Assembly: GCF_001866135.1 (NCBI RefSeq)
Contig: NZ_MODW01000001.1
Location: 248,001 to 312,000 of the forward strand
Reading direction: 5' to 3'
Source: Microbacterium sp. LCT-H2
Lineage (GTDB): Bacteria; Actinomycetota; Actinomycetes; Actinomycetales; Microbacteriaceae
DNA: 64,000 nt
Below, one piece after another: positions 24,664-33,807 of the stretch. The stretch's first letter is position 1; every line of letters begins with the position of its first letter. Under the pieces are notes generated by a model that was given only the letters and a program-made list of their open reading frames with translations, was not told where the DNA came from and searched no databases. The position numbers were made by a program, and so were the translations under genes.

Positions 24664-27450
24664 GTGTCCACACTCCTCTCGTCCCTCGGACGCTGGTCCT
24701 TCCGCCACCCGTGGCGCGTCCTCGTCTCCTGGCTCCTCGCGCTCGGCATCGCCGGAGCCGGAGCCGTGGTCCTCGGTGCCGGCACCGACAACACGTTCTC
24801 CATCCCCGGGACCGAGTCCCAAGCCGGCCTCGAGCAGCTCTCCCGCTCCTTCCCGCAGGTGAGCGGCACGAATGCGCAGTTCATCGTCGTGGCCGCCGAC
24901 GGCGACGAGATCACCGGTGACGAGTACCGCGAGCCGATCGAGGATGCCGTGTCGGAGCTCGGCGACCTCGACGAGGTCCTCGCCGCCACCTCGCCGTACG
25001 ACGAGATGGTCAACGGCATGATCAACGACGACGGCACGGCGGCCATCGTGCGCCTGCAGTTCGACGGTGAGTCCACCGACGTCTCCGAGGAGACGAAGGA
25101 CGCGCTGCGCTCCGCCGTCGACGAGCTCGCGGCAGAGCTCCCCGACGGTGCGCAGGCCTCCCTCGGCGGCGACCTCTTCGCGATCTCGATCCCCGGCGTC
25201 ACGCTCACGGAGGCGGTGGGCCTGCTCATCGCGCTGCTCGTGCTCATCGTCACGTTCCGCTCGTTCGTGGTCGCCGGGCTCCCCCTGCTCACCGCGATCC
25301 TCGGCGTCGGCATCTCCATGGCCGGGATCTTCATGGCGACTGCCTTCGCGACCGTCTCGTCCACCACGCCGCTGCTCGCCCTGATGCTCGGGCTCGCGGT
25401 CGGGATCGACTACGCGCTCTTCATCGTCGCGCGCCACCAGGACCAGGTCCGGGACGGCGTTGAACCTGAGGAGTCGGCCGCCCGCGCGGTCGGCACGGCC
25501 GGATCGGCGGTCGTCTTCGCCGGCGTCACCGTGCTCATCGCGCTGATCGGCCTGGGCTTCGCGGGGATCCCGTTCCTCACCACCATGGGCGTCGCGGCGT
25601 CCGTGGCCGTCGCGGTCGCCGTGGCGATCGCAGTGACCCTGACCCCCGCCCTGCTCGGATTCCTCAAGGGCCGCGTGGCCGGACGACCGAAGCGCGCGAA
25701 GACCCCGAAGAAGGCGGCCGCGGAGGACGCCGCCACGAAGCCCCGCGGCAGCCGTCGGTGGGTGGAGGGCGTGACGAAGCACCCCGTCCTCGTCTCGCTC
25801 GCGGTCGTCCTCGGCCTCGGCATCGTGGCCGTCCCCGCTCTCAGCCTCGACCTCGCCCTGCCCAATGCCGGCGTCCTGCCGAAGGACTCCGAGGCGCGAC
25901 AGAACTACGACCTCGTCGGCGAGCAGTTCGGTCCCGGCTTCAACGGCCCGCTCATCCTCACCGGCACCATCGTCACCTCCACCGATCCGCTCGGTCTCAT
26001 GGAAGACCTCGGAGACGCGGTGGCCGAGGTGCCCGGTGTGAAGGAGGTCGCCCTCGCGACGCCGAACGAGACAGCCGACACCGGCATCGTCCAGATCATC
26101 CCGGAGACGGCTCCCGACGACCCCGCGACGGCCGACCTCGTGCGCGAGCTCCGCAGCCACCACGACGAGTGGCTGGACGAGTTCGGCATCGACCTCAAGG
26201 TCACCGGCTTCACCGCCGTCGGCATCGACATCTCGGATCAGCTCGGGGCGGCTCTGCTGCCGTTCGGGATCTTCGTGATCGGCCTCTCGCTGATCCTCCT
26301 CACCATCGTGTTCCGTTCGCTCTGGGTGCCGATCACCGCCGCGGCGGGCTACCTGCTGTCGATCGTCGCCGCCTTCGGCGTCGTCGGGGCGGTCTTCGAG
26401 TGGGGCTGGTTCGCCGACCTCCTGCACGTCGCGAAGGTCGGACCGATCATCAGCTTCATGCCGATCATCCTCATGGGCGTGCTCTTCGGCCTCGCGATGG
26501 ACTACCAGGTGTTCCTCGTGTCGCGGATGCGCGAGGACTTCGTGCACGATCCCGACCTCCGCCAGGGTGCGGGAGTTGTGAACCGCGCCACCCGACGGGC
26601 CGCGGCGCTGCGCGCGGTACGGAGCGGGTTCACCGGTTCGGCGAAGGTCGTCACGGCGGCCGGTCTCATCATGTTCGCGGTGTTCGTCGCCTTCGTGCCG
26701 GAGGGCGACTCCTCCCTCAAGCCCATCGCCCTCGGACTCGCCGCCGGCATCGCCTTCGACGCCTTCCTCGTGCGCATGACGCTGATCCCGGCGCTCATGG
26801 CGATCCTCGGCGAGCGCGCGTGGGAGATCCCGTCGTGGCTGGAGCGGATCCTCCCCCGCGTGGACATCGAGGGCGAGGCGGTGGAACGCGAGCGGCACCT
26901 CGAGGCGTGGCCGGGCGACGGGTCGCTCGTCGCGGCCGATGACCTGGAGCTCGGTGCCGGCCCCTCGGCGACGGAGGGACTGTCGCTGCGGCTCGCGCCC
27001 GGCGCAGCCCTGGTCGCGAGTGGCGGGGATGCCGGGACGCTGCGGGCCCTCGCGCTCACCGTCGGCGCCCGCATCGCCCCGGCCGACGGACGCCTCCGCG
27101 TCGCCGGGCACCTGCTCCCCGGTCGTGCGGCCTGGGTCCGTTCCCACGTGGGCTGCGTGCTCGCGGGAGACGACGCCCCGGTGCTCGCCGACCTCCGCGA
27201 AGCCCTCCGCGGTCGTTCCGAGCTCGTGGTGATCGACGGCGCGGACCGGCTCCGCGGCGGCGAGCGCGACCAGGTCGCCGCGATGCTGCGCGATGCGAGG
27301 TCGCGCCGAGAGCTCGCCGTCTTCGCCACCGCCGTCGATCCCGACGCGGCCCGTTCCCTCCTCACGGACGCCGGATGGCCGTCCGCCGACGTACTCGACA
27401 CGCGCGCGCCCCGCCCGAGCGCCGCAGAAACGACCGAGGTGCCCGCATGA
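24664..27450 (+). CDS. MMPL-family RND transporter with C-terminal degenerate ABC-ATPase-like module
   Basis: 928 residues, about 180 longer than usual YdfJ-type MMPL proteins. Residues 1-745 form two MMPL halves, each with an N-terminal membrane segment, an extracellular domain, and a membrane bundle; the family motif GLAVGIDYALFIVARHQDQ lies near residue 240 and LFGLAMDYQVFLVSRMRED near 610. Residues about 747-928 resemble an ABC nucleotide-binding domain: SLRLAPGAALVASGGDAGTL occupies the Walker A place but lacks the Gly-Lys-Ser/Thr, and ELVVIDGADRL resembles a Walker B. No signature motif is seen. GTG 24664 follows GGAG by 7 nt. It overlaps the YhgE gene by 4 nt. Confidence 0.88.
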   Translation: MSTLLSSLGRWSFRHPWRVLVSWLLALGIAGAGAVVLGAGTDNTFSIPGTESQAGLEQLSRSFPQVSGTNAQFIVVAADGDEITGDEYREPIEDAVSELGDLDEVLAATSPYDEMVNGMINDDGTAAIVRLQFDGESTDVSEETKDALRSAVDELAAELPDGAQASLGGDLFAISIPGVTLTEAVGLLIALLVLIVTFRSFVVAGLPLLTAILGVGISMAGIFMATAFATVSSTTPLLALMLGLAVGIDYALFIVARHQDQVRDGVEPEESAARAVGTAGSAVVFAGVTVLIALIGLGFAGIPFLTTMGVAASVAVAVAVAIAVTLTPALLGFLKGRVAGRPKRAKTPKKAAAEDAATKPRGSRRWVEGVTKHPVLVSLAVVLGLGIVAVPALSLDLALPNAGVLPKDSEARQNYDLVGEQFGPGFNGPLILTGTIVTSTDPLGLMEDLGDAVAEVPGVKEVALATPNETADTGIVQIIPETAPDDPATADLVRELRSHHDEWLDEFGIDLKVTGFTAVGIDISDQLGAALLPFGIFVIGLSLILLTIVFRSLWVPITAAAGYLLSIVAAFGVVGAVFEWGWFADLLHVAKVGPIISFMPIILMGVLFGLAMDYQVFLVSRMREDFVHDPDLRQGAGVVNRATRRAAALRAVRSGFTGSAKVVTAAGLIMFAVFVAFVPEGDSSLKPIALGLAAGIAFDAFLVRMTLIPALMAILGERAWEIPSWLERILPRVDIEGEAVERERHLEAWPGDGSLVAADDLELGAGPSATEGLSLRLAPGAALVASGGDAGTLRALALTVGARIAPADGRLRVAGHLLPGRAAWVRSHVGCVLAGDDAPVLADLREALRGRSELVVIDGADRLRGGERDQVAAMLRDARSRRELAVFATAVDPDAARSLLTDAGWPSADVLDTRAPRPSAAETTEVPA

Positions 27451-29414
27451 CCCTCCCCCTCGAGCGCGCCCGCTCACGCAAGCCCATCACCTGGCTCACG
27501 ATCCTCGGCGTCCTGCTGCTGCCCGCCGCGATCGGCGGCATCCTCATGGCGGCGCTCTACAACCCGACCGAGCGCCTCGACTCCATGACCGCGGCGATCG
27601 TGAACCTCGACGAGCCCGTCGAGATCGACGGCCAGACCGCGCCTCTCGGGCGGCAGCTCGCGTCCGGGCTCGTCGAGGGCTCGGACGATCTCGACTCGAA
27701 CCTCACGTGGGTCATCTCCAACGAGGAGGACGCCGCCGACGGGCTCGCCGACGGCACCTACCAGGCCGTCATCACGATCCCCGAGGACTTCTCGGCCGCG
27801 GCGACCTCCGCAGGTCAGGCGGTCGCGGACGGCGGCGGGGACGCGGAGCAGGCGACGATCCAGGTGACGACGCCCGACGACGGCCTCGTGGCGGACGACC
27901 TCATCACCGGGCAGATCGCCGACGTGGCGGCCTCGACGCTCGGCACCACGCTGTCCGAGGCCACGACCGAGAACATCCTCGTCGGCTTCACCACCATCGG
28001 CGACCAGATCGGCGACGCGGCGGACGGGGCCCTGGAGCTGGCGAACGGGGCGCGTGACGCGGCGACCGGCGCCGCGGCCCTCCCGGAGGGTGCGACGCAA
28101 CTCGCCGCGGGCGCCGGAGAGCTGGGCACCGGGGCCTCGACCCTCGCGTCCGGCCTCGACACGATCGCGGGGCAGACGCGGCAGGCGGCAACCGGCGCAG
28201 GGACGATCGGCGCGGGACTCACCTCCGCGGCGACTGAGCTGCAGGGCCGGGTCGCCGGCGTCCAGAAGCTCACCGGTAGCATCCAGTCGGCGGGCGCGTC
28301 GGCGAAGTCGGCCGCGACGGACTCGGCCACGGTCGCACAGGGTCTCGGGACGATGGCGGCCACGGCGTGCGCCGCCGACCCGGACTCGGCGGAGTGCGGG
28401 CAGCTCTCGGACCTCGCCGCGAAGGCGGCGGCAGCGGCGAAGTCGGCGGGGACCGCCTCCGGCATCCTCAACAGCCCCCAGGTCGCGGGCGGAATCGCCG
28501 CGCTTCCGCGGTCCTTCTCCACGCTCGCCACCCAGCTCGGCGAGGCGGGCGCCGGGGCGACCGAGCTCGCCGGCGGGCTCAACCGCCTCGCTACAGAGGG
28601 TGTGGATCAGTCGGCCGCGGGAGCGCGGGCGCTGTCGTCGGGCGCGACGCAGCTCGCCGACGGCGCGACCCAGCTCGCCGACGGCAGCACGGAGCTCGCC
28701 ACCGGTCTCGACACCCTCGCGACCGGCACCGGCGATCTCGCGGGCGGACTGCGCACCGCGGCCGACTCCCTCCCGTCCTTCAGCGACGAGGAGTCGACGT
28801 CGCTGGCGTCGGTGATCGCCGACCCCGTGGCGACCGACTCCTCGATGGGCTCGCTCTTCGGCCCCACCGCGATCCCGCTGCTCACCACGGTGGTGCTGTG
28901 GTTCGGCGGCCTCGCGTCCTTCCTCGTGCTCCGTGCCCACACGGCGCGCACCCTCACCTCACGACGCTCCTCCGCCTCCCTCACCTTCCGCGCGTTCTGG
29001 CCGGCCGCAGCGATCGGCGCGGCACAGGGTCTGCTCGTCTCGCTCATCGTGCAGATCGTGGCCGACTACGACGTCGCGGAGTGGTGGGCGTTCGCGGGGA
29101 CCGCCGTCCTCGCCGGGGTGGTGTTCGCCGCGGTGAACCAGGCCCTCGTGGCGGTGTTCGGCGGCGTCGGACGCTGGATCGCCGCACTGATCGGTGTCAT
29201 CGCCGTGGCGACGGGACTCATCTCGACCGTGCCCGACTGGCTCGCGAGCATCGGGGCCGCCCTCCCGACCGCACCGGCCTTCGCGGGTCTCGTGGAGGCG
29301 AGCGGGGCCGCCGTCGCCGCCCTCGTCGTCTGGGGCGTGCTCTCGCTCGTCGCCACGACGGTGGTCGTCGCGGTCCGCCGCACGACCACGGCGCGTGCCG
29401 TCGTCACCGCCTGA
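27447..29414 (+). CDS. YhgE/Pip-domain membrane protein (ABC-2-like)
   Basis: 655 residues. One N-terminal membrane segment (ILGVLLLPAAIGGILMAAL) leads to a large extracytoplasmic region. This starts with the YhgE domain (AAIVNLDEPVEIDGQ) and continues as long Ala/Gly/Thr-rich helical repeats, for example LADGATQLADGSTELATGLD. Five or six C-terminal membrane segments resemble ABC-2 permeases. The ATG overlaps the MMPL stop (ATGA). Proteins of this family are often partnered with an ABC ATPase; here the only ATPase-like sequence is the degenerate module on the upstream MMPL protein. The substrate is unknown. Confidence 0.88.
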   Translation: MTLPLERARSRKPITWLTILGVLLLPAAIGGILMAALYNPTERLDSMTAAIVNLDEPVEIDGQTAPLGRQLASGLVEGSDDLDSNLTWVISNEEDAADGLADGTYQAVITIPEDFSAAATSAGQAVADGGGDAEQATIQVTTPDDGLVADDLITGQIADVAASTLGTTLSEATTENILVGFTTIGDQIGDAADGALELANGARDAATGAAALPEGATQLAAGAGELGTGASTLASGLDTIAGQTRQAATGAGTIGAGLTSAATELQGRVAGVQKLTGSIQSAGASAKSAATDSATVAQGLGTMAATACAADPDSAECGQLSDLAAKAAAAAKSAGTASGILNSPQVAGGIAALPRSFSTLATQLGEAGAGATELAGGLNRLATEGVDQSAAGARALSSGATQLADGATQLADGSTELATGLDTLATGTGDLAGGLRTAADSLPSFSDEESTSLASVIADPVATDSSMGSLFGPTAIPLLTTVVLWFGGLASFLVLRAHTARTLTSRRSSASLTFRAFWPAAAIGAAQGLLVSLIVQIVADYDVAEWWAFAGTAVLAGVVFAAVNQALVAVFGGVGRWIAALIGVIAVATGLISTVPDWLASIGAALPTAPAFAGLVEASGAAVAALVVWGVLSLVATTVVVAVRRTTTARAVVTA

Positions 29415-29420
29415 CCCCGG

Positions 29421-29503
29421 GCACAACTTCGGAGATCACGCACGACACGCCGCCGGGCACCCCGCTCCGGCGGCGTGTCGTGTGGCGATCTCCGAAACAG
29501 TGC
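29421..29503. repeat. Nested inverted repeat, family C copy 1
   Basis: Outer arms GCAC/GTGC and TTCGGAGATC/GATCTCCGAA, separated by three unpaired bases on each side. The inner hairpin is a perfect 16-bp pair, CACGACACGCCGCCGG (29441-29456) with its complement at 29467-29482, around a 10-nt loop. It begins 6 nt past the YhgE gene stop. Confidence 0.8.
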
Positions 29504-29526
29504 ACGGACGCGACGGCGACACCCCG

Positions 29527-29532
29527 TACCCT
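29527..29532 (+). promoter_or_regulatory. -10 element of leaderless LigT-like gene
   Basis: TACCCT ends 6 nt before the ATG at 29539. Confidence 0.45.
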
Positions 29533-29538
29533 CGTGCC

Positions 29539-30129
29539 ATGCGCCGACCGTTCATGGACACTCCGGACCAACTCGCGAGTCTCGACGGGCAGCAGTATCT
29601 CGTCCTCCGGCCGACCGGGGCCGTCGCCGTGGAATACCGGGCCATCCAGGAGGCCGCGCTCGGTCGTCTGGACACGCCGCTCCGGCATCCGCACACGGAG
29701 CACGTGACGCTTCGAGGCTTCTTCGAGCCGGAGCGTCGGGAGGAGCTGCGAGCCGTGATCCGCGCCTGGGCCACGGAACAGAGTCCTCTCGAGCTCACCG
29801 CCGACGCCGTGGACGTCTTCCCCGCGCCGTGGCAGATCGTGATCCTGCGCCTCGCCCGCACGCCCGCGCTCGTGCACGCGTACGCCTCGCTGACGGAGGT
29901 GCTCCGGCCGACGGACCTCCGCCGCCTCGACGAGCTCTCCGTCGAGGACTGGACCTTCCACCTCTCGGTGCTCTACGGCACGACGCTCGATCCCGAGACC
30001 TGGCAGCAGCTCGCCGCCACCGAGGTCCGTCCGCTCCTCCCCGCGCCGACGGAGGTCGTCACGGAGGCCGAGTTCGTCTGGTACGAGAGCGGCGTCGAGC
30101 ACGCCGAGGTCATCCCCCTCGGCAGCTGA
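29539..30129 (+). CDS. 2'-5' RNA ligase-like 2H phosphoesterase-fold protein
   Basis: 196 residues. The two H-x-T/S motifs of the 2H superfamily are His55-Val-Thr57 (EHVTLRGFF) and His141-Leu-Ser143 (FHLSVLYG), with spacing appropriate to LigT/CPDase enzymes. These act on 2',5' or cyclic phosphodiesters; the in vivo substrate is usually unknown. ATG 29539 was chosen because of the 6-nt distance to TACCCT. It is flanked on both sides by family C repeats. Confidence 0.8.
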   Translation: MRRPFMDTPDQLASLDGQQYLVLRPTGAVAVEYRAIQEAALGRLDTPLRHPHTEHVTLRGFFEPERREELRAVIRAWATEQSPLELTADAVDVFPAPWQIVILRLARTPALVHAYASLTEVLRPTDLRRLDELSVEDWTFHLSVLYGTTLDPETWQQLAATEVRPLLPAPTEVVTEAEFVWYESGVEHAEVIPLGS

Positions 30130-30144
30130 GCCCAGCTCCGGCGG

Positions 30145-30226
30145 GCACGACTTCGGAGATGGCGGACGACTCACCGACACCGAGCCCCGCCCGTCGGTGT
30201 GTCCCTCGCGACCTCCGAAGCTGTGC
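30145..30226. repeat. Nested inverted repeat, family C copy 2
   Basis: Outer arms GCACGACTTCGGAG (30145-30158) and CTCCGAAGCTGTGC (30213-30226) pair at 12 of 14 positions. The left arm matches copy 1 at 13 of its 14 bases. The inner part is different from copy 1: CACCGAC (30172-30178) with GTCGGTG (30193-30199). It fills the gap between two convergent genes. Confidence 0.75.
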
Positions 30227-30235
30227 TCGGTGGGA

Positions 30236-31219
30236 TCAGCTCAGGCCGGAGTAGGCGTGCAGGCCCTTGAAGAAGACGTTGACGATGGTGAAGTTGAAGA
30301 TCACCGCGGTGAAGCCGACGATCGAGAGCCAGGCCGAGGGGTTGCCGCGCCAGCCACGCGTCGCCCTGGCGTGGATGTATCCGGCGTAGAGCACCCAGAT
30401 CACGAAGGTCCAGGTCTCCTTCACGTCGAAGCCCCAGAAGCGGCTCCAGGCGTAGTACGCCCAGATGGACCCGGCGATGAGGGTGAAGGTCCAGAGGATG
30501 AAGCCGATGATCGTGAACAGGTATGCCAGGCTCTCCAGGCGCTCCGCCGGCGGGAAGGTGCGCAGGAACCCGGGGCCGGTCTTCGCCGCCCCCTCGCCGA
30601 GCAGCCGCTCGCGTCGGGCCTGCATGAGCTGGATCACCGAGAGCGCGAAGGCGAGGGCGAAGAACGCCGTGGCGAGCGAGGCCACGAACACGTGGATGAT
30701 GAGCCAGACGCTCTTCAGCGGGTCCATCAGCGGGGAGACCTCGACGTAGAAGTTCGTCGCGCCGAGGCCCAGGAGCACGACCACGAGGCCCGTGATGAAG
30801 GTGCCGAGGAAGCGCAGGTCGAGGCGGGTCAGCACCACGAGGTAGACGGCGATGATGAGGAGCGTGCCCACCATCGCGAACTCGTACAGGTTCGCCCAGG
30901 GCACCCGTCCCGCGGCGATACCGCGGGTGAGGGTCGCCGCGAGGTGGAACACGAAGCCGAGCACCGTGAGCGAGGTGCCGATGCGGGCCATGACGAACCG
31001 CTGCGGCGCCGCCGTCGGGGCTCCGGTCGCATCGAGCGGCGCGGAGACGCCACCACCGGAACGACCGGCGGCCACGAGCTCGCCCTCACGGACGGTGTGG
31101 GCGTCGGCGGTCGCCTGCGAGCGACGCGCGAGATCGAAGGCATAGGCCACGAAGGCCGCCGCGTAGATCGCGATCGCCGTCCAGAGCAGGACGGGCGAGA
31201 TCACGGTGAGCTCGAGCAT
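30236..31219 (-). CDS. ccsB: Cytochrome c biogenesis protein CcsB (ResC/CcsA family, system II)
   Basis: 327-residue polytopic membrane protein. The tryptophan-rich heme-handling block GSIWAYYAWSRFWGFDVKETWTFVIW (cited in parts; near residue 250) is the WWD-type domain of the family. Conserved His residues flank it. With ResB it carries heme across the membrane and ligates it to apocytochrome c. It lies 9 nt after resB, yet it also has its own TAGACT hexamer 6 nt before the ATG, overlapping the end of resB. Confidence 0.92.
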   Translation of the reverse strand: MLELTVISPVLLWTAIAIYAAAFVAYAFDLARRSQATADAHTVREGELVAAGRSGGGVSAPLDATGAPTAAPQRFVMARIGTSLTVLGFVFHLAATLTRGIAAGRVPWANLYEFAMVGTLLIIAVYLVVLTRLDLRFLGTFITGLVVVLLGLGATNFYVEVSPLMDPLKSVWLIIHVFVASLATAFFALAFALSVIQLMQARRERLLGEGAAKTGPGFLRTFPPAERLESLAYLFTIIGFILWTFTLIAGSIWAYYAWSRFWGFDVKETWTFVIWVLYAGYIHARATRGWRGNPSAWLSIVGFTAVIFNFTIVNVFFKGLHAYSGLS

Positions 31220-31225
31220 GGTGTC

Positions 31226-31231
31226 AGTCTA
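31226..31231 (-). promoter_or_regulatory. -10 element of leaderless ccsB, overlapping the resB stop
   Basis: Minus-strand TAGACT, 6 nt before the ccsB ATG. Confidence 0.45.
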
Positions 31232-33010
31232 CTTTCCGGGTGCCGGGGCCGCAGGGTCCGCGGCGGCGTCCGCGGCATCCTCGTCGGCGTCTTCAGGGGT
31301 GCGGGCGATCGTGCCGCCCGCGGCGTCGAGCAGCCGGGCGTGACCGGCGCGGAGGTCGTCCACGGCGCGGGCGAGCGTGGGGTCTTCCCCTCGGGCCAGG
31401 GCCGCGTACTCGAGGTCGACCGCGCCGTCCGCCGCGGTGGCCTTCACCCACACGCGCCGACGCGGCACGAACAGGGCCAGCATGAGGCCGCCGAGGGCGA
31501 GCAGCGCGAACCCGAGCACGAACACCCCGGACTCGTCGCGGTGGATCTGCAGGGAGGCGAACCGCTTGACGGACTCGGAGGAGTCGGTGGCGCCCTCCGG
31601 CGACTCGTCGTCGAAGGTCACCGAGCCGAGGCCGTTCGGCAGCTGCGCGGTCTCACCGGGTGAGAGCTCGATCGACTCGACGTCGGTGCTGCGTCCGGTG
31701 AGCTTGGTCATGTCGGAGGTGTCGAGCACGTAGACCGAGCGCGGCACGCCGTCGTTGATCCCGAGGTCGCCCGTGTACACGTCGAGCGTGAGCGTGGGGT
31801 TGGTGAGGTCGGGGTAGGCGGAGAAGAAGGCGCCCGTGTCGAGCACGCCGGTGGTCGGGTAGAAGAAGCCGACGAGGCCCACCTGCTCGGCCAGGCCGTC
31901 CGGCACCTTGAGCACGCCGAGCGAGGTCATGTTGTTGTCCTGCGGGAGGAACGGCGTGCTGTTGTGGAACACCACGTTGCCCTCGGGGTCGCGCACGGTG
32001 ACCGTCGGGGCGTACCCGTTGCCGAGCAGGAACACGTCGTCATCGGCCACGCCCAGCGGCTCGTTGACCTTGACGGCGCCCTCGCGCTCCTCGCCGTTCT
32101 CCTGGATGGTCATGTTCGCGGAGAAGTTCCCGGCCTGGCCGGAGCCGGGCTCACCGAACGGCTGATACGTGACGTCGAAGGAGTCCAGCCGCATCGAGTA
32201 CGGCGCGAAGGAGTCGTCGGCCACGAAGCGCCCGCGGTTCATGGAGTCGTAGTCGAGCAGCGTGTTCGCGAAGGTCTCCCCCTCGACGAGCACGCGCTGG
32301 CCCGTGTACGCGAAGCCGCCGCCGACGCCGATCGTCACGAGCACGCCGACGAGGGCGAGGTGGAAGAGCAGGTTGCCCGTCTCCCGCCAGTAGCCGCGCT
32401 CGGCCGACACCGAGTACGTGCGGCCGCGGTCATAGCGCTCCACGCGGTAGCCGAGTGCCTTGAGCTGCTTCGTGGCGACGTCGATCGAGGCGGCGGCCTC
32501 CGCGTCGGCGTCCCCCGTCCGCGTGCCGGAGTCGGCGACCGTGTCGCGGGTGACGGCGCGGTAGTCCTCCAGGCGCCGCAGCCGCGCGGGCGTGCGCGGC
32601 GGGCGGGCCTGCAGCGCCTTGGCGTGGTGCTTGATGCGCGGGATGACGCAGCCGACGAGCGAGGTGAACAGCAGCAGGTAGATCGCCGAGAACCAGGGCG
32701 ACAGGTACACGTCGAAGAGCTTGAGCGCGTCGAGCACCGGGAACAGGTCGGGGTTGTCGCGCTCCCACTGCGTCACGCCGTTCGGGTCGGCCATCCGCTG
32801 CGGGAAGATCGATCCGGGGATGGCCGCGATCGCCAGGACCAGCAGCAGGACGAGCGCCGTGCGCATCGAGGTGAGCTGACGCCACCCCCACCGCAGCCAG
32901 CCGACGAAGCCGAGGCGCGGCTGGGTGATGGTGTCGTCGCCGTCGACGTGGTCGGACGGGCGGAGCGGATCGCTGGAGTCGTTGGTCACGGCACCCTTGT
33001 TCTTCGTCAT
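31229..33010 (-). CDS. resB: Cytochrome c biogenesis protein ResB
   Basis: 593 residues. Three N-terminal membrane segments (for example TALVLLLVLAIAAIPGSIFPQR and WFSAIYLLLFTSLVGCVIPR) precede a large extracytoplasmic domain, and one membrane segment closes it near residue 530 (FVLGFALLALGGLMLALFVP). The IPGSIFPQR and SPWFSAIY segments are family hallmarks. It is the partner of CcsB in heme delivery. The ATG at 33010 was preferred over the codon at 33046 because GAGAAG lies just upstream. The C-terminal 60 residues are acidic and Ala-rich. Confidence 0.92.
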   Translation of the reverse strand: MTKNKGAVTNDSSDPLRPSDHVDGDDTITQPRLGFVGWLRWGWRQLTSMRTALVLLLVLAIAAIPGSIFPQRMADPNGVTQWERDNPDLFPVLDALKLFDVYLSPWFSAIYLLLFTSLVGCVIPRIKHHAKALQARPPRTPARLRRLEDYRAVTRDTVADSGTRTGDADAEAAASIDVATKQLKALGYRVERYDRGRTYSVSAERGYWRETGNLLFHLALVGVLVTIGVGGGFAYTGQRVLVEGETFANTLLDYDSMNRGRFVADDSFAPYSMRLDSFDVTYQPFGEPGSGQAGNFSANMTIQENGEEREGAVKVNEPLGVADDDVFLLGNGYAPTVTVRDPEGNVVFHNSTPFLPQDNNMTSLGVLKVPDGLAEQVGLVGFFYPTTGVLDTGAFFSAYPDLTNPTLTLDVYTGDLGINDGVPRSVYVLDTSDMTKLTGRSTDVESIELSPGETAQLPNGLGSVTFDDESPEGATDSSESVKRFASLQIHRDESGVFVLGFALLALGGLMLALFVPRRRVWVKATAADGAVDLEYAALARGEDPTLARAVDDLRAGHARLLDAAGGTIARTPEDADEDAADAAADPAAPAPGK

Positions 33011-33026
33011 GGTCTTCTCGGAGCGG

Positions 33027-33791
33027 TCAGAGCGGGAGGACGACACTGCCGATCACCGCCGTCAGCCGCGACATGATGTCGGTCCACAGTCCGGTGACCA
33101 TCAGCACGCCGAGCAGGATCAGCAGCACGCCGCCGAGGATGTTCACGACCCGGATGTGGCGGCGCAGGAACCCGATGGCCTTGGTCGCCCAGCCGAAGCC
33201 GAGGGCGACGAGCAGGAACGGGATGCCGAGGCCGAGGGAGTACGCGAGGCCGAGAAAGCCTGCGCGGACGGGATCGCCGGCGTTGAAGGAGAGGGCGAGG
33301 ATGGCGGCAAGCGTGGGGCCCATGCAGGGCGCCCAGCCGATGCCGAGCGCGACGCCGAGGAGCGGGGCACCGACCATGCCGGCCTTCGAGTCGACGTGGA
33401 AGCGGAGCTCCTTCTGCGCGAACCCGAAGAGCCCGAGGAAGACCAGGCCCATCGCGATGATGACGACGCCGAGGATGCGGGTGATGAGGTCGCCCCACTG
33501 GAGCAGAAACACGCCGGCGGTGCCGCCGAGCACCGTGTAGAGGATGAAGACCACGGTGAAGCCGAGGATGAACAGCAGCACACCGAGGACGAGGCGGCTG
33601 CGCGTCGCCGTCTGCGTGGTGCCGCCGGTCGTCGAGGTGTTCCGCGGCGTGACGGCTCCCCCGAGGAAGCCGAGGTACCCCGGAACGAGCGGGAGCACGC
33701 ACGGCGAGAGGAACGAGACGAGTCCGGCGAGCATCGCCACCGGGACCGCGATCCAGAGGGCTCCGGATCCGATGATCGCGTCGGGGTTCAC
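33027..33791 (-). CDS. ccdA: Cytochrome c biogenesis protein CcdA (thiol-reductant conduit)
   Basis: 254 residues with six membrane segments. The two redox cysteines are in LSPCVLPLVPGY (segment 1) and WAPCMGPTLAAIL (segment 4), each with the flanking prolines typical of CcdA. It passes electrons from cytoplasmic thioredoxin to the extracytoplasmic TlpA/ResA protein encoded just upstream (16-nt gap). Confidence 0.95.
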   Translation of the reverse strand: MNPDAIIGSGALWIAVPVAMLAGLVSFLSPCVLPLVPGYLGFLGGAVTPRNTSTTGGTTQTATRSRLVLGVLLFILGFTVVFILYTVLGGTAGVFLLQWGDLITRILGVVIIAMGLVFLGLFGFAQKELRFHVDSKAGMVGAPLLGVALGIGWAPCMGPTLAAILALSFNAGDPVRAGFLGLAYSLGLGIPFLLVALGFGWATKAIGFLRRHIRVVNILGGVLLILLGVLMVTGLWTDIMSRLTAVIGSVVLPL

Positions 33792-33807
33792 GACGACCTC
33801 GCGGACA

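Noticed and set aside
24613..27477. An open frame of 954 codons on the minus strand, opposite the MMPL gene
   Set aside because: Its product is a low-complexity Glu/Arg/His/Asp-rich chain with no membrane segment or motif; the MMPL gene on the other strand is unambiguous.
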